Part shown: in pieces, positions 43,621-51,529 of the stretch
Layout of the letters: each line of letters begins with the position of its first letter
Position numbering within the stretch: position 1 is the first letter of the stretch
Assembly: GCF_003253705.1 (NCBI RefSeq)
Contig: NZ_QKYU01000001.1
Location: forward strand, 393,387 to 457,386
Origin: Humitalea rosea
GTDB taxonomy: Bacteria > Pseudomonadota > Alphaproteobacteria > Acetobacterales > Acetobacteraceae
Length of the DNA stretch: 64,000 nucleotides
Reading direction: 5' to 3'
Made by a program: the position numbers and the translations under genes
Notes under the pieces: generated by a model
What the model was told of the DNA's origin: nothing
Seen by the model: the letters and a program-made list of their open reading frames with translations, nothing else
Databases searched by the model: none

Positions 43621-44253
43621 ATGCCCCGCATCGCGCTGATCCACGCCCTGCGCCATTCCCCGGCGCCGATCGAGGCCGCCATGGCGCGGCTCTGGCCCGA
43701 GGCCACGGTGATGAGCCTGCTCGACACCTCGCTCTCGGCCGATCTGGCCGCGGCGGGGCGGCTGACGCCGCGCATGACGGAGCGTTTTCTTGGCCTCGCG
43801 CGTTACGCATTGGGGACTGGGGCGGAGGGCATCCTGTTCACCTGCTCCGCCTTCGGCCCCTGCATCGAGGCGGTGGCCGCGGCCTTCGCCCCGATCCCGG
43901 TGCTGAAGCCGAATGAGGCGATGATCGAGGATGCCGCCGGCTGCCGCCGCATCGGGCTGGTCGCCAGCTTCCAGCCGACGCTGGACTCCATGCCGGCCGA
44001 ATTCCCCCCGGGCGTCGAGGTCGTGACCATCCTGGCCGAGGGCGCCATGGCCGCCCTGGATGCCGGCGATTTCGCGACGCATGACCGGCTGACCGCCGAG
44101 GCCGCACGGCAGCTTTCGGGGTGCGACGCCATCGCGCTGGCGCAGTTCAGCATGGCCCGCGCCGCCCCCGCCGTCGCCGCCGAGACCGGGCTGCCGGTGC
44201 TGACGACGCCGGATAGCGCGGTGCGCAAGCTGATGCGGCTGCTGGGGCGGTAG
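43621..44253 (+). CDS. Asp/Glu racemase-like protein lacking the second catalytic Cys
   Basis: A 210-residue protein of the aspartate/glutamate/hydantoin racemase superfamily. The first cysteine motif is present (Cys75 in ILFTCSAFG), and GRIGLVASFQ-type strands follow. At the second site, where a racemase has L-G-C-x-G/E, the sequence reads ALAQFSMAR, so the second Cys is replaced by Gln or Ser. Related one-cysteine members include decarboxylases (arylmalonate type) and isomerases, so a racemase function is doubtful. It follows the secreted protein gene within 7 bp. Confidence 0.85.
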   Translation: MPRIALIHALRHSPAPIEAAMARLWPEATVMSLLDTSLSADLAAAGRLTPRMTERFLGLARYALGTGAEGILFTCSAFGPCIEAVAAAFAPIPVLKPNEAMIEDAAGCRRIGLVASFQPTLDSMPAEFPPGVEVVTILAEGAMAALDAGDFATHDRLTAEAARQLSGCDAIALAQFSMARAAPAVAAETGLPVLTTPDSAVRKLMRLLGR

Positions 44254-44301
44254 GGTTCCCGCATTCGCGCGGCTGCGGGGCCTCGACGAGGCGGCGCGGC
44301 C

Positions 44302-44324
44302 ATGGGCGCGACCTCCGCGCCCAT
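44302..44324 (+). terminator. Hairpin after the racemase-like gene
   Basis: ATGGGCGCG (44302-44310) pairs perfectly with CGCGCCCAT (44316-44324) with a 5-nt ACCTC loop. It stands between convergent transcripts and may terminate, although no T-tract follows. The 44254-44371 region carries no gene besides this hairpin. Confidence 0.45.
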
Positions 44325-44371
44325 CCGCGGATTTGCGCGCGCCAAGGGCGTGCCGAGCAGTGCTGCGCCCT

Positions 44372-44563
44372 TCACGCTGAGAGCGCCTCGAAGGCAGCGA
44401 TCCCCTCGATCCACCGCCGTGCAAGCGGGCCGTCCGCATCCTGGCCAGCCCGTTCCGCCAATCGGCGTAACCCCGCGCGTTGCATGGCTTCGGCCTGCGG
44501 TTGGCTTATATGCCCAGCCGCCAAGGCTCTTTGAACCTTGGCGCCATCCTGGCTCTGTACCAG
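44372..44563 (-). CDS. Putative small protein downstream of the toxin gene, 63 aa, CTG start
   Basis: A coherent frame with stop TGA (44372-44374) and no ATG, GTG or TTG before internal positions. CTG 44563 is 10 bases after an AGGAG, immediately downstream of an in-frame TGA. The residues look coding: QRALAAGHISQPQAEAM, then RAGLRRLAERAG and ARRWIEGIAAFEALSA, a charged helical protein with Trp. The codons are of host type. The ParE-type toxin gene ends 58 bp upstream, so it could be a third cistron. It may equally be the C-terminal remnant of a longer gene. No family is recognised. Confidence 0.4.
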   Translation of the reverse strand: MVQSQDGAKVQRALAAGHISQPQAEAMQRAGLRRLAERAGQDADGPLARRWIEGIAAFEALSA

Positions 44564-44621
44564 CGAGTCTCATCTCCTACTGTTGATTCTCGGGCCAGCA
44601 AGTTGCAACGAGTTTGCGTGA

Positions 44622-44960
44622 TCAGCCGCTCTCACCGGAAAGGTCGGCCAGCAGGACAGCCAGGTCCTGCGATGCATGCACGACCCGCAGAATGCGCGGC
44701 GGGTTCTGATCCGGCTCATAGACAATCAGATACGGAAAGCGCCGCAGCACGAAAAAATGGAATCGCTCGGGCGCGAATTCAGTACGGAAAGGTCCGATCA
44801 TCGGATGCTCGCCGATGGCCTTCGCCGCCTGGTTCGCGGCGATGCGCAGTCGCTCTGCTGCGGTGGGGTCCTCGCGGGCAATCCAGCCGACCGCCTGTCG
44901 GAGGTCAGCCAGCGCCTCGCGCGTGAAGCGTGCTGCGGCGGGCCTTCGGGCGGGACTCAA
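44622..44960 (-). CDS. Type II toxin-antitoxin toxin, ParE/RelE superfamily
   Basis: A 112-residue basic protein with FTREALADLRQAVGWIAREDPTAAERL near the start, GPFRTEFAPERFHFFVLRRFPYLIVY and RILRVVHASQDL in the C-terminal beta sheet. The arrangement is typical of ParE-like gyrase toxins, though RelE-type nucleases share the fold. Its start overlaps the antitoxin gene by 4 bases, so antitoxin is made first. The activity was not assessed here. Confidence 0.87.
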   Translation of the reverse strand: MSPARRPAAARFTREALADLRQAVGWIAREDPTAAERLRIAANQAAKAIGEHPMIGPFRTEFAPERFHFFVLRRFPYLIVYEPDQNPPRILRVVHASQDLAVLLADLSGESG

Positions 44961-45211
44961 GCGCGACGCTTGGCCGTGGCGATCACCGCCTTCAGTTCAG
45001 CATCCACATCTTCGGCAGAAAGCGTGCCTTCCCGGTCCGCCCGTTCGCTGACGTCGCACAGCATGGCGACGAACCGCTCACGACGGTCCTCCGCCTCCTG
45101 CATCAGGCGCAGCGCATGACGCATGACCTCGCTGGCGCTGGAAAACCGGCCCGAGGCCACGCGGGTGTCGATGAAGCTCTGCTGCTCCGGCGTGAGGCTG
45201 ACATTTGGCAC
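44957..45211 (-). CDS. ParD/CopG-type antitoxin
   Basis: An 84-residue antitoxin beginning PNVSLTPEQQSFIDTRVASG after the GTG initiator, with SSASEVMRHALRLMQEAEDR as the ribbon-helix-helix and dimer region. GTG 45211 has GGGAG about 9 bases upstream. The C-terminal acidic helix would bind the toxin. A perfect 17-bp palindrome lies 22-38 bases upstream, placed as an autoregulatory operator. It is the first gene of the toxin-antitoxin pair. Confidence 0.85.
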   Translation of the reverse strand: MPNVSLTPEQQSFIDTRVASGRFSSASEVMRHALRLMQEAEDRRERFVAMLCDVSERADREGTLSAEDVDAELKAVIATAKRRA

Positions 45212-45232
45212 GAAACACTCTCCCTCGGCCGT

Positions 45233-45249
45233 ATGGCCAACTTGGCCAT
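45233..45249 (-). promoter_or_regulatory. Palindromic operator of the toxin-antitoxin pair
   Basis: ATGGCCAA-C-TTGGCCAT (45233-45249) is a perfect 17-bp palindrome with 8-bp arms and a single centre base. It lies just upstream of the antitoxin start and probably overlaps the promoter. ParD/CopG-type dimers bind such sites to repress their own operon. Confidence 0.75.
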
Positions 45250-45369
45250 CGGCAGCCGCGGGGTCAAGACCCACCACACAGGGGGATCTCCGAATGCTCG
45301 CCCTCGACCTTCCCACCGTCCCATCCGGCCAGCCGGCCGCACCGCTGGCCATGAGGGCATGCCGCCGGT

Positions 45370-48132
45370 TCATGGTCTTCCCCCATCGGGCGCCGGCGGG
45401 AGTCCAGCAGGATGCTCGGCAAAGCGCCGCGCGGCGCGGGAGCGCCATCCCGTCATCAATTTCACCATCTCCACCACCAGGACCGGCGTCAGCGCGCCCA
45501 TCGCCACCAGCCCCCAATCGGCGGGCGACAGCGCCACCGTGCGCAGCACCTCGCGCAGCAGCGGCACCTCCACCGCGGCGATCTGCAAGGCCAGGCAAAT
45601 GCCGGTGGCGCCCCAGAGCCAGGCATTCGTGAACAGGCGCGACGTCAGCGCCGAGCGGCTGCGGGAGCGCGCGCTGAAGGCGTGAAGCATCTGCGCCATC
45701 GCCAGCGTCATGAAGGCGATCGTGACGGCATGGCGCAACCCTTCGCCTTCCAGCCCATACCAGCGCATCCCCACGGCAAAGGCCGCAAGCGTGCAGCCGG
45801 ACAGCAAGGCGCCCTGCCAGACGATCAGCCAGCCGAAGGCCACGGTCATCAAGGGTTCGGCCGGATCGCGCGGCGGGCGCCGCATCACATCCGGCGCGGA
45901 GGGTTCCAGCGCCAATGCCATCGCCGGGAAGATATCCGTGACGAGGTTCAGCCAAAGGATCTGCATGACGCCGAGCGGCAGCGGCCAGCCGAGCATGATG
46001 GCGCCGCCGACGGTGACGATCTCGGCAAAATTGCAGGAAAACAGGTAGTGGATGAAGCGCAGGATGTTGTGGACGATGACGCGGCCCTGCTCGACGGCGG
46101 CGACGATGGTGGCGAAGTTGTCGTCGGTGATGACCATGTCCGCGGCCCCCTTGGCGACCTCGGTGCCCCGGATGCCCATGGCGATGCCGATATCCGCCTG
46201 GCGCAGCGCCGGCGCGTCATTCACCCCGTCGCCCGTCATCGCGACAACCTGGCCGCTGTGCTGCAACGCCTCGACGATCTTCAGCTTGTGCTCGGGCGAG
46301 ACGCGGGCGAAGACCGAGGCCCCGCTCGCAACCCTGATCCAGCCGGCGTCATCCAGATCGGCCAGCGCGCTGCCGTGCACGGCCTGCAATGGCCTGCCCT
46401 GCTGGTCGGTGTCGAGCCCGAGCTGGCGCGCGATCTCGGCGGCCGTGGCCTGCTGGTCGCCGGTGATCATGACCACGCGGATGCCCGCCTGGTGGCAGCG
46501 GGCGACGGTGGCCTTCACCTCGTCCCGCAGCGGGTCGATCATGCCGACGAAGCCCACGAACGTCAGCCCGCGGGTCAGATCCGCATGCGCGAAGTCGTCG
46601 GGCAGGTCGCGACAGGCCAGGCCCAGGACGCGCAAGGCGCCAGCCGCCAGCGCCTCATTCGCGGCGCGCGCCTGCCGCATCGCCTCGGCGGTCATGGGTG
46701 TCTCGCCATCGGCGCCGAGCACCGCGACGCAGGCCGCCAGCACCATGCCCGGCGCGCCCTTCGCATAGGCGACAGTGCCACCGCCGGGCGTGGTGTGCGC
46801 TGTGACCATCAACCTGGTTTCGCTGCTGAAGGGCAGCTCCCGGATGCGCGGATAGGCGGCATGGAGGGCGTTGTGTTCCAGCCCCGCCTTGCCGGCCGCG
46901 ATGATCAGCGCGGCTTCGGTGGGATCACCGAGGATGCTGACGGCATCGCCGGTTCGGTCCACCCTCGCGTCGTTGCACAAGGCGCCGATGCGCAAGGCGA
47001 GACCCAGCGGCGCCGGGTCGATGTCGCGCCCGTCGATCTGGAAATGGCCTTGCGCCACATAGCCGGTTCCGGTGACATCCACGCGCAGCGCGCCCAGCGT
47101 GTAGGCGCGCACCGTCATCTCGTTGCGGGTCAGTGTCCCGGTCTTGTCGGTGCAGATCACCGTGGTGGAGCCCAGCGCCTCGACCGCCGGCAGCCGGCGG
47201 ACCAGCGCGCCCATGCCGGCCATGCGTTGCATGCCCACCGCCAAGGTCATGGTGGTGACCGCGAGCAGCCCCTCGGGCACGGCCGCGATCGCCAGCGAAA
47301 TGCCGACCTCCACCATGAACAGCAGCGCATTGCCGCGCAGCCAGCCGAACAGGACGATCACCGCGCAGAGCACCAGCACGATGACGAGCAAGGCGCGGCT
47401 CAATTCCGCAAGCTTGGCTTCCAGCGGCGTGCCGTGCTCCGCGACCCCTTCGATCAGCGCGCCGATCCGGCCCATCTCGGTCTGCGCGCCCGTGGCGGTG
47501 ACGATGCAGCAGCCACGCCCCTCGGTGACGGCCGTGCCCATATGGACCATGTTGCCACGGTCGCCGAGCGGCGCCTGTGCATCGACCAGGATCGCCGCGG
47601 ATTTCGTGACGGGCAGGGATTCGCCGGTCAGCGCCGCCTCATCCAATTGCAATTGCACGTCCTGGATTACGCGGCCATCGGCCGGCACGCGGTCGCCGGC
47701 GGCCAACACCACCACATCGCCGGGCACCAGGTCCTGCGCGGCAATCACATGCGCCGCGCCGTCGCGCAGGACATGCGCGGTGGCGACCGCTTGACCCTGC
47801 AGGGCGGCCAGGGCGCTCGCCGCCTTCCACTCCGTCGCGAAGCCGATCGCGGCATTCAGCAGGATGACGACAAGGATGGCGAGCGCTTCGACCACATCGC
47901 CCAGCGCCAGCGCGACACCCCCGGCCACCACCAGCAGGCCGACCATGAGGCTGCGGAACTGCCGTGCGATGAGCGCCAGGGTAGAGCCTTGCCTGGCCCG
48001 CGGCAACGCATTGGGCCCGTGGCGCACGAGCCGTTCGGCGGCCTCGGCGCTGTCCAGCCCGTGCAGGGCATCGGTGCGCAGCGCGGCGGCCACCTCCTCC
48101 CCAGACTGCGTGTGCCAGATGGGCGCGGTCAT
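45370..48132 (-). CDS. P2-type cation-transporting ATPase
   Basis: A 920-residue P-type ATPase. An N-terminal cation-ATPase domain (IWHTQSGEEVAAALRTD) is followed by LDEAALTGESLPVTK (actuator, about 162-177), PEGLL in M4 (286-290), the phosphorylation motif CTDKTGTLT with Asp329, and TGDGVNDAPALRQADIGIAMG. About ten membrane segments are present, four of them C-terminal. The P-E-G-L-L motif resembles the calcium/sodium P2 group; the ion (Ca2+, Mn2+, Na+ or K+) is not certain. The gene is alone between the toxin-antitoxin pair and a remnant. Confidence 0.92.
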   Translation of the reverse strand: MTAPIWHTQSGEEVAAALRTDALHGLDSAEAAERLVRHGPNALPRARQGSTLALIARQFRSLMVGLLVVAGGVALALGDVVEALAILVVILLNAAIGFATEWKAASALAALQGQAVATAHVLRDGAAHVIAAQDLVPGDVVVLAAGDRVPADGRVIQDVQLQLDEAALTGESLPVTKSAAILVDAQAPLGDRGNMVHMGTAVTEGRGCCIVTATGAQTEMGRIGALIEGVAEHGTPLEAKLAELSRALLVIVLVLCAVIVLFGWLRGNALLFMVEVGISLAIAAVPEGLLAVTTMTLAVGMQRMAGMGALVRRLPAVEALGSTTVICTDKTGTLTRNEMTVRAYTLGALRVDVTGTGYVAQGHFQIDGRDIDPAPLGLALRIGALCNDARVDRTGDAVSILGDPTEAALIIAAGKAGLEHNALHAAYPRIRELPFSSETRLMVTAHTTPGGGTVAYAKGAPGMVLAACVAVLGADGETPMTAEAMRQARAANEALAAGALRVLGLACRDLPDDFAHADLTRGLTFVGFVGMIDPLRDEVKATVARCHQAGIRVVMITGDQQATAAEIARQLGLDTDQQGRPLQAVHGSALADLDDAGWIRVASGASVFARVSPEHKLKIVEALQHSGQVVAMTGDGVNDAPALRQADIGIAMGIRGTEVAKGAADMVITDDNFATIVAAVEQGRVIVHNILRFIHYLFSCNFAEIVTVGGAIMLGWPLPLGVMQILWLNLVTDIFPAMALALEPSAPDVMRRPPRDPAEPLMTVAFGWLIVWQGALLSGCTLAAFAVGMRWYGLEGEGLRHAVTIAFMTLAMAQMLHAFSARSRSRSALTSRLFTNAWLWGATGICLALQIAAVEVPLLREVLRTVALSPADWGLVAMGALTPVLVVEMVKLMTGWRSRAARRFAEHPAGLPPAPDGGRP

Positions 48133-48359
48133 GGTTCACGACCCGAACGCAGCGGATCGACCATCTGGCGGCGAAACCCAGGCGAACAGGGAAGACGGGT
48201 TTTCGGCATCGGCAGCACCTCTGGCAAAGCTTCAGGGTGTCCACGGAAGCGGGTCAATCCCACAGGCAGGTCAGGTAGCACATCCGCCGGCCGGCTTGGT
48301 GCGCCCAGACAGTTTCAGCGAGATGGTATCTCCTGGGCTACATCTTCCCCGGTCCGATA

Positions 48360-48518
48360 GTGGACGATGCAAACCTGGCGGACGATGCCTCCGGGCACAT
48401 TTTTCGGCTGGTAGATCCGAGGACCGATACCTTTGTGCTCCTGGGCAAGAAGCATCCGTTCGGCGCGATGAAACGCGAAGCGCGACGTATCGTCGAGACC
48501 GCCAAGTCGCTTCCTTAA
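48360..48518 (+). pseudogene. Small frame or truncated gene remnant in a 400-bp gap
   Basis: The 48133-48530 gap between the ATPase and E1 genes contains one sensible coding stretch. From GTG 48360 to TAA 48518 it reads DDANLADDASGHIFRLVDPR, then TFVLLGKKHPFGAMKREARR and a helical end (52 aa). Protein-like sequence continues upstream in the same frame (YLLGYIFPGPIV) to a TAG at 48276-48278 without a usual start, so it is more likely the 3' end of a broken gene than an intact gene. Codon use is less GC-biased than that of the neighbours. The rest of the gap carries no recognised element. Confidence 0.4.
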
Positions 48519-48530
48519 GGTCTGCTGTGA

Positions 48531-50696
48531 TCAGCGCATCAGCCGCCGCAGCCCCTCCGCGACCTTGGCCGCATCGGCCAGCGCCGCCTCGTTCAGCGGG
48601 CGGGAGACCACGGGCGCCGCGCGGCTGCCGGAGACGCGCTGGATTTCCGCATCCAGCCAATCGAAGCAGCGCGACTGGATCTCATCCACCCAGCGCGCGC
48701 CATGGGCGGTGCCATGCGCGGTCTGCTCGGCGATCAGCACGCGGTTGGTGCGCTTGATGCTGGCCTCGATCGCGGGCCAGTCCATGCCCGCGATGTCGAG
48801 GCTGCGCAGGTCGAGGATCTCGGCATCGATCCCGGTCGCCGCCACCGCGCGCTCGCATTCGCCGACCATCACGCCATAGGTCAGCACGGTGCAGTCCCTG
48901 CCCGGCCGCGCCAGCCGCGCCTTGCCGAAGGGGATGATGTAGTCGAGGTCGAGCGGCACCGGCCCCGTGGTCTGGAACAGCCCCTGGTGCTCGATCATCA
49001 GCACCGGATCGTCGCAGGCCAGCGCGGCATTCATCAGCCCAAGGTAATCATGCGGCGTGGAGGGATGCAGGATGCGCCAGCCCGGATAGGCCGCGAACAG
49101 CCCCGACGGGTCCATGGAATGCTGCGAGCCATAGCCCGCCGCCGGCGAGACCCGCGCCCGCACCACCAGCGGGATGGGGAAGCCGCCGCCGAACATATGC
49201 GCGAACTTGCCGATGCCGTTGAACATCTGGTCGGCGGCGACGATGGTGAAATCGCCGAACATGATGTCCACCACCGGCCGCAGCCCGCAGAGCGCGGCCC
49301 CCAGCGCCATGCCGGTGAAGCCGTTCTCGCAGATGGGCGTTGGGAAGACGCGTTCGGGGAATGTCTCCATCACCCCCTTGGCGGAGCCGGAGACGCCGCC
49401 GCGCAGCCGGTGCACATCCTCCCCGATCAGGATGATGCGCGGATCGCGTTCCATGTTGTGCAGCAGGCTGGCGGCGATGGCGTCGATGTATTTTATCTCC
49501 CGCCGCGCCGCCGCGGGCACCTCGGGCGCCTCGCGCCGTGTCAGCCCGCGCAACTCGGAGAGGTCGCCGCGGATGCCCTGCTCGATGTCCTCGACGCGCG
49601 GCAACAGCCCGGGGCGCAGCCGGGGCGCATTGGCGCCGGGGGGCGTTTTGGTCAGCGCGGCGGCGGCCTCCTCCACCACCTCCCGCGCGCGGGCATCCAG
49701 TGCGGCGAAGCCCTTGGCATCCAGCACGCCCATGCGTTCCAGCCGTGCAGGCAGGGTCGCGATCGGGTCGCGCGCACGCCAGCTTTCTTCTTCTTCCTTG
49801 CTGCGATAGCCGAACTGGCTGCCGAGCATCGGCCCGGACTGGTGCAGGAAGCGGTAGCAGATCGCTTCGATGAAGACGGGGCCTCCGGTTTCCTCGATCG
49901 TGGCCCGCGCCCATTGCATCGCCCGCCGCACCGCCAGCAGATCCATCCCGTCGCATTCGACCGAGGGCACGCGGAACATGGCGCCCCGCGTGGTCAGCCG
50001 CGTCTCCCGCGTCTGCTCGTCGAGATGCGTCGCCACGGCGTAGAAGTTGTTCTCCAGGAAGAACACCACCGGAAGCTGGAACAGGGCGGCGAGGTTGATC
50101 GCCTCCAGCGTCTGCCCCGCCATCAGCGTGCCGTCACCGAAGAAGGCGACCGAGATGTTCTGCCGCCCCAGCACCTTGTCGGCCAGGCCATAGCCCACCG
50201 CATGCGGCACATTGCCGCCGATGATGGCCGAGGAGCCGACCACCCCGGCCTCCGCGATCCGCATGTGCATGGAGCCGCCACGGCCACCGTTGAAGCCCTG
50301 CGCCAGGCCCATGATCTCGGCCATGGTGCGGCGGAGCATGCCGCGCGCCTCGGCCCCGATCGCATCGCGGCGCGGGTCGTAGCCCTCGGCCGTGGTCGCG
50401 TTCAGCAGCTTGGCCAGAATCTGGTGATGCGCGCGATGGGTGCCGTTCATCTTGTCGGCGGTGCCGAGCACGGAAAGCGCGCCGACCGCCCCCGCCTCCT
50501 GCCCGATCGAGGCATGGGCCGGGCCGTGGATCAGCCCCTCGCCATGCAGGGCGAGGATCTTCTCCTCGAAGCGGCGGATGAGCAGCAGTTGCTCCATCCA
50601 GCGGGCGAGGGCGGCGGGGTCTTCCTCGGCCCAGTCGGCCTCCTCGATCTCCAGGCGGAACCAGGGCGTCTGGGTCGATAGCGGCTGGCGTTTCAC
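48531..50696 (-). CDS. Fused alpha-beta dehydrogenase E1 component (2-oxoacid/acetoin type)
   Basis: A 721-residue thiamine diphosphate enzyme in which E1-alpha (about residues 1-330) and E1-beta (about 390-721) are joined. The alpha part has IGQEAGAVGALSVL, MHMRIAE and the cofactor motif FFGDGTLMAGQTLEAINLAA; the beta part has EDVHRLRGGVSG, CENGFTGMALGAAL and LDLRSLDI. Fusion makes it a single-chain E1. No E2 or E3 gene is adjacent, so it may use a partner encoded elsewhere or be an acceptor-independent enzyme. ATGA overlap with the upstream GntR gene indicates co-translation. Confidence 0.88.
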   Translation of the reverse strand: MKRQPLSTQTPWFRLEIEEADWAEEDPAALARWMEQLLLIRRFEEKILALHGEGLIHGPAHASIGQEAGAVGALSVLGTADKMNGTHRAHHQILAKLLNATTAEGYDPRRDAIGAEARGMLRRTMAEIMGLAQGFNGGRGGSMHMRIAEAGVVGSSAIIGGNVPHAVGYGLADKVLGRQNISVAFFGDGTLMAGQTLEAINLAALFQLPVVFFLENNFYAVATHLDEQTRETRLTTRGAMFRVPSVECDGMDLLAVRRAMQWARATIEETGGPVFIEAICYRFLHQSGPMLGSQFGYRSKEEEESWRARDPIATLPARLERMGVLDAKGFAALDARAREVVEEAAAALTKTPPGANAPRLRPGLLPRVEDIEQGIRGDLSELRGLTRREAPEVPAAARREIKYIDAIAASLLHNMERDPRIILIGEDVHRLRGGVSGSAKGVMETFPERVFPTPICENGFTGMALGAALCGLRPVVDIMFGDFTIVAADQMFNGIGKFAHMFGGGFPIPLVVRARVSPAAGYGSQHSMDPSGLFAAYPGWRILHPSTPHDYLGLMNAALACDDPVLMIEHQGLFQTTGPVPLDLDYIIPFGKARLARPGRDCTVLTYGVMVGECERAVAATGIDAEILDLRSLDIAGMDWPAIEASIKRTNRVLIAEQTAHGTAHGARWVDEIQSRCFDWLDAEIQRVSGSRAAPVVSRPLNEAALADAAKVAEGLRRLMR

Positions 50697-51445
50697 GGGT
50701 TCATCCCTTTTATTCCTGACGCGTCTTCCAGGCTGGCGAGGTAGCGCAGCAGCCCCTCCCCGCCCTCCACCATATCGGCCTGCACGGCGATGCGCGTGGC
50801 CGCCGGGTCATGCGCCCGCAGCCCGTCGAGGATGTCGAGGTGGCGGTGCCGGCCGGGATAGGTCGGGCGGGCATGCGGATAGAGGTGGTTCAGCATCGGC
50901 CCGTTGCGCAGCCAGATGCCCTCGATCACCGCCAGCAGCTCCGGCATCCCGGCGGCGCGATACAGCCCGTGGTGGAAGCGCCAGTTGGCGCGGATCGCGG
51001 GGGCCGCCTCGCCCGCCGCCTCGGCGCGGACCAGCTCGGCATGGGCGCGGTCCAGGGCGCGGATCTCGGCCATGGTGATGCGCCTGGCGGCGGCCTCGGC
51101 GGCCAGCCCCTCCAGTGCGGTGCGGACCTGGCGCAGCTCGCGATACTGCGCCAGCGTCAGCCCGGCGACGGTGATGGCCTTGGCCTGCTCCATCCGCAGC
51201 GCGCGTTCGCGGACAAGCTGCATCACCGCCTCCCGCACCGGGGTTTCGGAAACGCCGAGCTGCTGCGCCAGCTCCCGGATCTTCAGCCGTTGGCCGGGGT
51301 ACATGCGCCCCTCCATCAGCGCCCCGCGCAGCTCGCCATAGACGCGGCCGGTCAGGTTCTCGCGCCCTACCGGGGTGAGGAAGCCGAGGCCCATATCCTC
51401 CGCGGCGGGCAGGGTCGAGGACGGCTGCTGGGGGGGGATCGTCAT
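50693..51445 (-). CDS. GntR family regulator, FCD (FadR) subgroup
   Basis: A 250-residue regulator. The winged helix spans residues 32-95 (GRVYGELRGALMEGRMYPGQ, then LAQQLGVSETPVREAVMQLV) and the FCD ligand-binding domain follows with ANWRFHHGLYRAAG and LPELLAVIE-type helices, containing three His that could bind a metal and carboxylate ligand. It overlaps the E1 gene by 4 bases and is divergent from the penicillin acylase gene, so it may control both. A candidate operator lies upstream. Confidence 0.92.
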   Translation of the reverse strand: MTIPPQQPSSTLPAAEDMGLGFLTPVGRENLTGRVYGELRGALMEGRMYPGQRLKIRELAQQLGVSETPVREAVMQLVRERALRMEQAKAITVAGLTLAQYRELRQVRTALEGLAAEAAARRITMAEIRALDRAHAELVRAEAAGEAAPAIRANWRFHHGLYRAAGMPELLAVIEGIWLRNGPMLNHLYPHARPTYPGRHRHLDILDGLRAHDPAATRIAVQADMVEGGEGLLRYLASLEDASGIKGMNP

Positions 51446-51454
51446 AGGGCTTTA

Positions 51455-51472
51455 TCGTATTTGATATATCGA
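51455..51472 (-). promoter_or_regulatory. Candidate GntR operator/promoter in the divergent region
   Basis: An AT-rich stretch at 51455-51472 (TCGTATTTGATATATCGA) with outer TCG/CGA symmetry lies 10 bases upstream of the regulator start in otherwise GC-rich DNA. The position suits autoregulation by the GntR protein and could also affect the divergent acylase gene. Symmetry is imperfect. Confidence 0.4.
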
Positions 51473-51529
51473 CGCCGGTGCAATGCCGTGGCCAGACTGC
51501 GTGACGCATCACAGAGGGAAACGCCACGC

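Noticed and set aside
44520..44542. Hairpin GCCAAGG/CCTTGGC with a 9-nt loop
   Set aside because: It lies within the putative 63-codon frame and the 7-bp stem has no T-tract; not a convincing terminator.
45298..45370. Plus-strand frame starting MLALDLPTV opposite the antitoxin upstream region
   Set aside because: No continuation with sensible residues, no homology recognised, and it overlaps the end of the ATPase gene.
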